Below are positions 60,535 to 64,000 of a stretch of 64,000 nt of DNA, one piece after another. The notes beneath the pieces are model-generated. The model was not told the DNA's origin and made no database searches. It worked only from the letters and a program-made list of their open reading frames with translations. The stretch is from Corallococcus coralloides DSM 2259 (GTDB lineage Bacteria; Myxococcota; Myxococcia; Myxococcales; Myxococcaceae): positions 8,964,328-9,028,327 of the forward strand of contig NC_017030.1 in NCBI RefSeq assembly GCF_000255295.1, given 5' to 3'. Every line of letters starts with the position of its first letter. The first letter of the stretch is position 1. Position numbers and translations under genes: made by a program.

Positions 60535-61857
60535 TTACGAGCGCTTGTCCAGGATGCCCAGCGCCATCATCGACACCAGGAAGCCGTAGACGACGTGCTC
60601 CGGGCGGTTGGCGAACGCGAGCAGCTCCGCCACCACGCGGTTGCCGTCGATCTTCGGCAAGAGCTCCGCCTCCCAGCGCTCCAGCTCCACCTCGTTGAGG
60701 CCGTAGGCGGGAGCGACGGCGGGGATGAGCCGGTCCTCGGGCTGGAGCAGGCGGCGCAGGCGCTCCGGCTTGTAGAGCTTCTTGATGCCCCGGACGATGA
60801 GATTCGCCGGGTGCACGTCCAGCTTGATGGACTCCGAGGAGGCCTTCTCCTTGAAGCTCATCACGTACGTGCCCTCCTCCCAGGAGAAGACCGAGTAGAT
60901 GATGGCCTTCACCTGCTGGCCCACGTAGTACAGCCGCTCGGTGTCCTTGAGCAGGCCGCGCTCCACCAGCACGTCACCGGTGCGCCGGTGGCTCTGCGCG
61001 GCGACGGCGGACGCGTCCTGGAGCTGCTCGGGTTTGATCTTCCCCACGCGCACCAGGAACTGCCCGAAGCGGTCCGCCAGCAGGTTGGAGAGCGCGAACA
61101 CCGGGGTGCCGTTCTCGAAGTAGACGACCTTCTTCACCTTGCCGCGCTGCACGCCCAGCTCGCCCGTCTCGCGCGACAGGTAGAAGGCGGTGAGCAGCGA
61201 GGGCAGGTTGTCCCTCAATTCGCCCCGGCGGCTGCCCGGAGCGCCCGCGCCCACCGGCAGCGGATCCGGCGGGCGGCCCGGCGTGGGGGGGCGCACCTGG
61301 GTGGTGGGCACCTTCTGCATGGGCGTGGCGGTGAGGTTGGCGCCGCGGATTTCGGCCGTGAGGTTGCCGCCGCCGGTGACCTTGATGCGGCCGGTCAGCT
61401 CCATGGCGTCCTGCGGGCCCTCCTCCTCCACGTCGATGTCCAGCTCCACCTCGAAGGCGTCGGCCATGGAGGCGGCGGGGACCTTCTTCTCCGCGGGCAG
61501 GACCTTGGCCACCGCTTCCAGCAGCTTCTGGGCCTCGAAGGGTTTCTCGAAGTAGCCGGCGGCCTGGTACTTCTGGCGCGCCTCGGTGGCGTGCTTGCCG
61601 CCCTTGAAGACGCCGGTGATGAAGAGCAGCGGCAGCTGGGGGTTGTCCTTCCGCAGCGTGTCCGCCAGGTGATAGCCCATCATGTCCGGCAGCAGGATGT
61701 CCAAGACAGCACAGCCGGGCGGCTGGGCGCGGGCGGCCTCGATGGCCTGCTTGCCACGGCTGGCGCCCACCACCTCATACCCGGCGTCCTCGAACAGCTG
61801 CGTGAGGAGGGAGAGGAGCTCCTGGTTGTCGTCCACGACGAGGATTCGAGGCGCCAT
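60535..61857 (-). CDS. Response regulator with C-terminal PATAN/DUF4388-like domain
   Basis: A 440-residue protein. The receiver domain (1-120) has DD at 9-10, phospho-acceptor Asp 53 (VLDILLPDMMG) and Lys in FEKPFEA. A linker rich in Pro follows. The second half reads LPSLLTAFYLSRETGELGVQRGKVKKVVYFENGTPVFALSNLLADRFGQFLVRVG, typical of the PATAN (DUF4388) domain, common in myxobacterial and cyanobacterial response regulators. Output is probably protein interaction and not DNA binding. It converges with the NiCoT-like gene. Confidence 0.85.
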   Translation of the reverse strand: MAPRILVVDDNQELLSLLTQLFEDAGYEVVGASRGKQAIEAARAQPPGCAVLDILLPDMMGYHLADTLRKDNPQLPLLFITGVFKGGKHATEARQKYQAAGYFEKPFEAQKLLEAVAKVLPAEKKVPAASMADAFEVELDIDVEEEGPQDAMELTGRIKVTGGGNLTAEIRGANLTATPMQKVPTTQVRPPTPGRPPDPLPVGAGAPGSRRGELRDNLPSLLTAFYLSRETGELGVQRGKVKKVVYFENGTPVFALSNLLADRFGQFLVRVGKIKPEQLQDASAVAAQSHRRTGDVLVERGLLKDTERLYYVGQQVKAIIYSVFSWEEGTYVMSFKEKASSESIKLDVHPANLIVRGIKKLYKPERLRRLLQPEDRLIPAVAPAYGLNEVELERWEAELLPKIDGNRVVAELLAFANRPEHVVYGFLVSMMALGILDKRS

Positions 61858-61982
61858 CGCGGGGGGACCGTAGCAGATTCGGACGCCGGGGCGGCCAGCG
61901 TTTCCAGGGAACCCCGGAAGGCCGCCCGCTTCAGACGGTGGATGCAAGCGCCCCGCTGGGGCGTTAGGGTGTCGCCCGCCTC

Positions 61983-62315
61983 ATGTCCTCCCTTCTCGCC
62001 CGCATCTCCCCGGCAGGGCTCCTGGCCGGGCTCCTCCTGTTCTCCCCCCTGACGGTCCTGGCCCAGGAGGGTCCGCAGCAGGACGCGGGCCAGCCGGACG
62101 ATCCGAACTCCCCGGAAGGGGATGACAACACCGGGCGCGTGCCCACGGACTGCCGCAGCACCAGCGACTGCGCGCCGCGCTTCAGCTGCAACGCGGGCAA
62201 GTGCAAGTACACCGGCATCCGCCAGGCGGAGACGCAGGGTTGCATGTTGGGCCCGCAGGCGGCGCTGATGGTGCTGGGCGTGGCCGCCGTGGCAGGCTCG
62301 CGGCGGCGCCGGTAG
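61983..62315 (+). CDS. Small exported Cys-rich protein with MYXO-CTERM-like end
   Basis: A 110-residue protein: signal peptide to about VLAQ, an acidic Asp/Gly/Pro linker, a Cys module (CRSTSDCAPRFSCNAGKCKY), and an end GCMLGPQAALMVLGVAAVAGSRRRR. The Cys, hydrophobic span and Arg cluster match the myxobacterial C-terminal sorting signal. I associate this with the MXAN_6627.5 family by memory only. Probably surface-displayed; function unknown. The methyltransferase gene starts 43 bases on. Confidence 0.75.
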   Translation: MSSLLARISPAGLLAGLLLFSPLTVLAQEGPQQDAGQPDDPNSPEGDDNTGRVPTDCRSTSDCAPRFSCNAGKCKYTGIRQAETQGCMLGPQAALMVLGVAAVAGSRRRR

Positions 62316-62358
62316 CCCCGGCAGGCCCCACTCCCCCCACTCCAAGGAGCGACGCGCG

Positions 62359-63399
62359 ATGCGGCTGGGCCTGAAGGCGGACAACCTCCTGGAGCGGGTA
62401 GCGGACTTCCTCAACCTGGCGCCGCAGCCCCTGGCGCACGTCTTCTTCGGGATGATGGCGTCGCGGACGCTGATGGCCGGGGCCAGGCTGGGCGTCTACG
62501 CGGCGCTGGCGGACGGCGCGGCGACGGCGGAGGCGCTGGCGGCGCGGCTCAAGACGAGCACGGAAGGCATGCGGGCGCTCCTCGAAGCGCTCATCGCCTG
62601 CGAGGTGGTGGAGCTGAGCCGGGGCCGTTTCCGGCTGGCGCCCCGGGCGCGGCGGTGGCTGGACCCGCGCTCGCCGCAGGCCATCACGGCGTTCCTGGAG
62701 TTCAACTACGCGCAGTGGGACTGGTGGGGGCAGCTGGAGACCGCGGTGAAGAGCGGTCAGTCGGTGGACATCCACCAGTTCGCGCCGGACGACCCGCGCT
62801 GGCGCGACTACATCCAGGCCATGTACCAGCTGGCGCGGCTGGCCTCGCCGGAGGTGGCGGCGGCCATTCCCCTGCCCCGGGGCGCCAGGCACCTGTTGGA
62901 CCTGGGCGGCGCGCATGGCTGGTACGCGGCGGAGCTGTGCCGGATGCACCGGGGGCTGAAGGCCACGGTGGTGGACCTGGAGGGCAGCGTGCGCGTGGGG
63001 CGGGACATCATCGCCCAGGCGGGGCTGTCGCACCGGGTGACGCACAAGGAAGGGGACGTGCTGAACGCGGAGCTGGGCGGGCCGTATGACGGCGTGCTGC
63101 TGTTCCAGGTGATGCACCACCTGACGCCCGCGCAGAACGTGGCGCTCCTCAGGCGCGTGCGCGGGGCCATGGTGTCGAGGGGCACGCTCGCGGTGCTGGA
63201 GTACCTGCGCGAGGAGCGGGACACGCAGAGCACGTCCGCGCCGCTCATCGGGTTGCACTACTTCCTCACGTCGGGAGCGGCGTCGTACACGCCCGCGGAG
63301 GTCGAGGGCTTCCTGGATGACGCGGGTTTCAAGGTGCAGAGCACGCGGCCCATCCGGCATCTGCCCTTGCAGACGTTGATCATCGCGCAGCCGGACTGA
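62359..63399 (+). CDS. SAM-dependent methyltransferase, O-methyltransferase family 2 type
   Basis: A 346-residue enzyme. An N-terminal winged-helix dimerisation domain (LMAGARLGVYAALADGAATAEALAARLKTSTEGMRALLEALIACEVVEL) is followed by a Rossmann core: LLDLGGAHGWYAAELCRMH (motif I), VVDLEG (acidic strand end), and DGVLLFQVMHHLT. Small hydroxylated molecules are the usual substrates; the product here is unknown. It stands alone between the small surface protein and the Uma2 gene. Confidence 0.85.
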   Translation: MRLGLKADNLLERVADFLNLAPQPLAHVFFGMMASRTLMAGARLGVYAALADGAATAEALAARLKTSTEGMRALLEALIACEVVELSRGRFRLAPRARRWLDPRSPQAITAFLEFNYAQWDWWGQLETAVKSGQSVDIHQFAPDDPRWRDYIQAMYQLARLASPEVAAAIPLPRGARHLLDLGGAHGWYAAELCRMHRGLKATVVDLEGSVRVGRDIIAQAGLSHRVTHKEGDVLNAELGGPYDGVLLFQVMHHLTPAQNVALLRRVRGAMVSRGTLAVLEYLREERDTQSTSAPLIGLHYFLTSGAASYTPAEVEGFLDDAGFKVQSTRPIRHLPLQTLIIAQPD

Positions 63400-63450
63400 C
63401 GGTCCCGGCGCCGGCTTGTCAGACGGTGGAGGTAACTCCACACTCCAGGC

Positions 63451-64000
63451 ATGGCCTATGGCGCGAAACCACTCGGGGGTCCGGCGACCCTCGCGGACAT
63501 CGAGGCCCTGCCCGAGGGCGTGGTGGGCGAGATCATCGATGGAACGTTGTATGCGCATGCGCGGCCCCGGGCCGGGCACATGGACCTGGTGGGTGCGCTG
63601 ATTGATGGGCTGCGAGGCCCCTTCCAGCGCGGCCAGAACGGTCCGGGCGGTTGGTGGGTGCTGGCGGAGCCGGGCATCCAGGTGGAGGGAGCGCCGGAGT
63701 TCAGTCCGGACCTCGCCGGGTGGCGGCGCGAGCGGATGCCCGTGCTGCCGGGCGGAAGGTGCAAGGTCGTCCCGGACTGGGCCTGCGAAATCCTGTCACC
63801 GACCACGCGGGCCTACGACACGCGCATCAAACGGCCGTTCTACGCGCGCATCGGCATCCAGCACCTGTGGTTCATCGACCTGGAGGCACGCACACTCACC
63901 GTGAGCGCGCTGCACGATGGGCGCTGGGCGGAGGTGGGCGTGTATGGCGACGACGATGTCATCCGCGCGGCGCCGTTCGACGCCATCGAGCTGCGGCTGG
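63451..64000 (+). CDS. Uma2-family PD-(D/E)XK nuclease-like protein, truncated by the window edge
   Basis: An open frame from ATG 63451 to the window end (183 codons, no stop). It reads ALPEGVVGEIIDGTLYAH, EFSPDLAGWRRERMPVLPGG and WACEILSPTTRAYDTRIKRPFYARIGIQHLWFIDLEARTLTV. The PDLAGW Asp, the CEILSP Glu and the later Lys form the PD-(D/E)XK-like site of Uma2 proteins. Members are very common in cyanobacteria and myxobacteria; the role is unknown. A GGAGG-like site precedes the start. Confidence 0.88.
   Translation, partial: MAYGAKPLGGPATLADIEALPEGVVGEIIDGTLYAHARPRAGHMDLVGALIDGLRGPFQRGQNGPGGWWVLAEPGIQVEGAPEFSPDLAGWRRERMPVLPGGRCKVVPDWACEILSPTTRAYDTRIKRPFYARIGIQHLWFIDLEARTLTVSALHDGRWAEVGVYGDDDVIRAAPFDAIELRL

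Overview
The window is about 70% GC and dense with genes on both strands. Its content points to a myxobacterium of the Myxococcus/Corallococcus type. The signs are: an Imm11 (MXAN_0049-type) protein, a giant Ser/Thr kinase with the HRDISPQN loop, FHA-GAF-cyclase and PilZ signalling proteins, C-terminal membrane anchors ending in Arg clusters (MYXO-CTERM-like), many Cys-rich or Asp-Ala-Gly-Thr-repeat lipoproteins, and GTG starts coupled to the previous stop as GTGA. No rRNA, complete tRNA, IS element, prophage or CRISPR array was seen. Both ends cut genes.

Layout. 1-8.1 kb: a truncated gene, the Imm11 protein, the coupled hprK-rapZ pair, a mannosyltransferase-like membrane protein, a HIT protein, a DUF1275 protein and a fused MFS/spermidine-synthase-like protein. 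8.3-14.3 kb: a lipoprotein, a 1209-aa kinase, and an FHA-GAF protein with a degenerate cyclase domain. 14.4-25.9 kb: the most distinctive region, all on the minus strand. Three cobalamin riboswitches, each behind its own promoter, control (i) a propeller-like lipoprotein, a jelly-roll-like surface lipoprotein and a Rieske lipoprotein; (ii) a paralogous propeller/jelly-roll pair; (iii) a BtuB-like TonB receptor and a Cys-rich BtuG-like lipoprotein. A third propeller paralogue carries only the decayed remains of promoter and riboswitch. 25.9-29.8 kb: TetR/aldo-keto reductase pair with two matching operators, a surface protein, a small protein and ComEA.

29.9-37.1 kb: MarR, a DUF4175-like coiled-coil membrane protein coupled to a peptidase-MA/TPR protein, a DUF4142 protein and a small lipoprotein. 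37.1-45 kb: S9 peptidase; a FrnE/DsbA-like gene whose first active-site Cys codon is an in-frame TGA followed by a good bacterial SECIS-like hairpin (probable selenoprotein); a FliB-like protein; and a PilZ-Hsp70 fusion with a long repeat linker. 45-51.5 kb: a His-rich membrane protein, a Phd/VapC toxin-antitoxin pair, and a hydrolase, quinone reductase and LysR group. 51.8-55.8 kb: a MoxR, DUF58 and BatA-like VWA operon, followed by four palindromic repeats. 56-64 kb: NagZ-like hydrolase, three small lipoproteins, peroxiredoxin with a histone-like tail, NiCoT-like transporter, response regulator with a PATAN-like region, methyltransferase and a truncated Uma2 protein.

The genes in 14.4-25.9 kb fit a vitamin-B12-repressed outer-membrane corrinoid acquisition system. 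The receptor and BtuG-like protein resemble the Bacteroides BtuB/BtuG pair. The duplicated surface lipoproteins and the Rieske lipoprotein are parts whose roles I cannot assign from known systems. All functional statements rest on reading motifs and context; no database search was possible.
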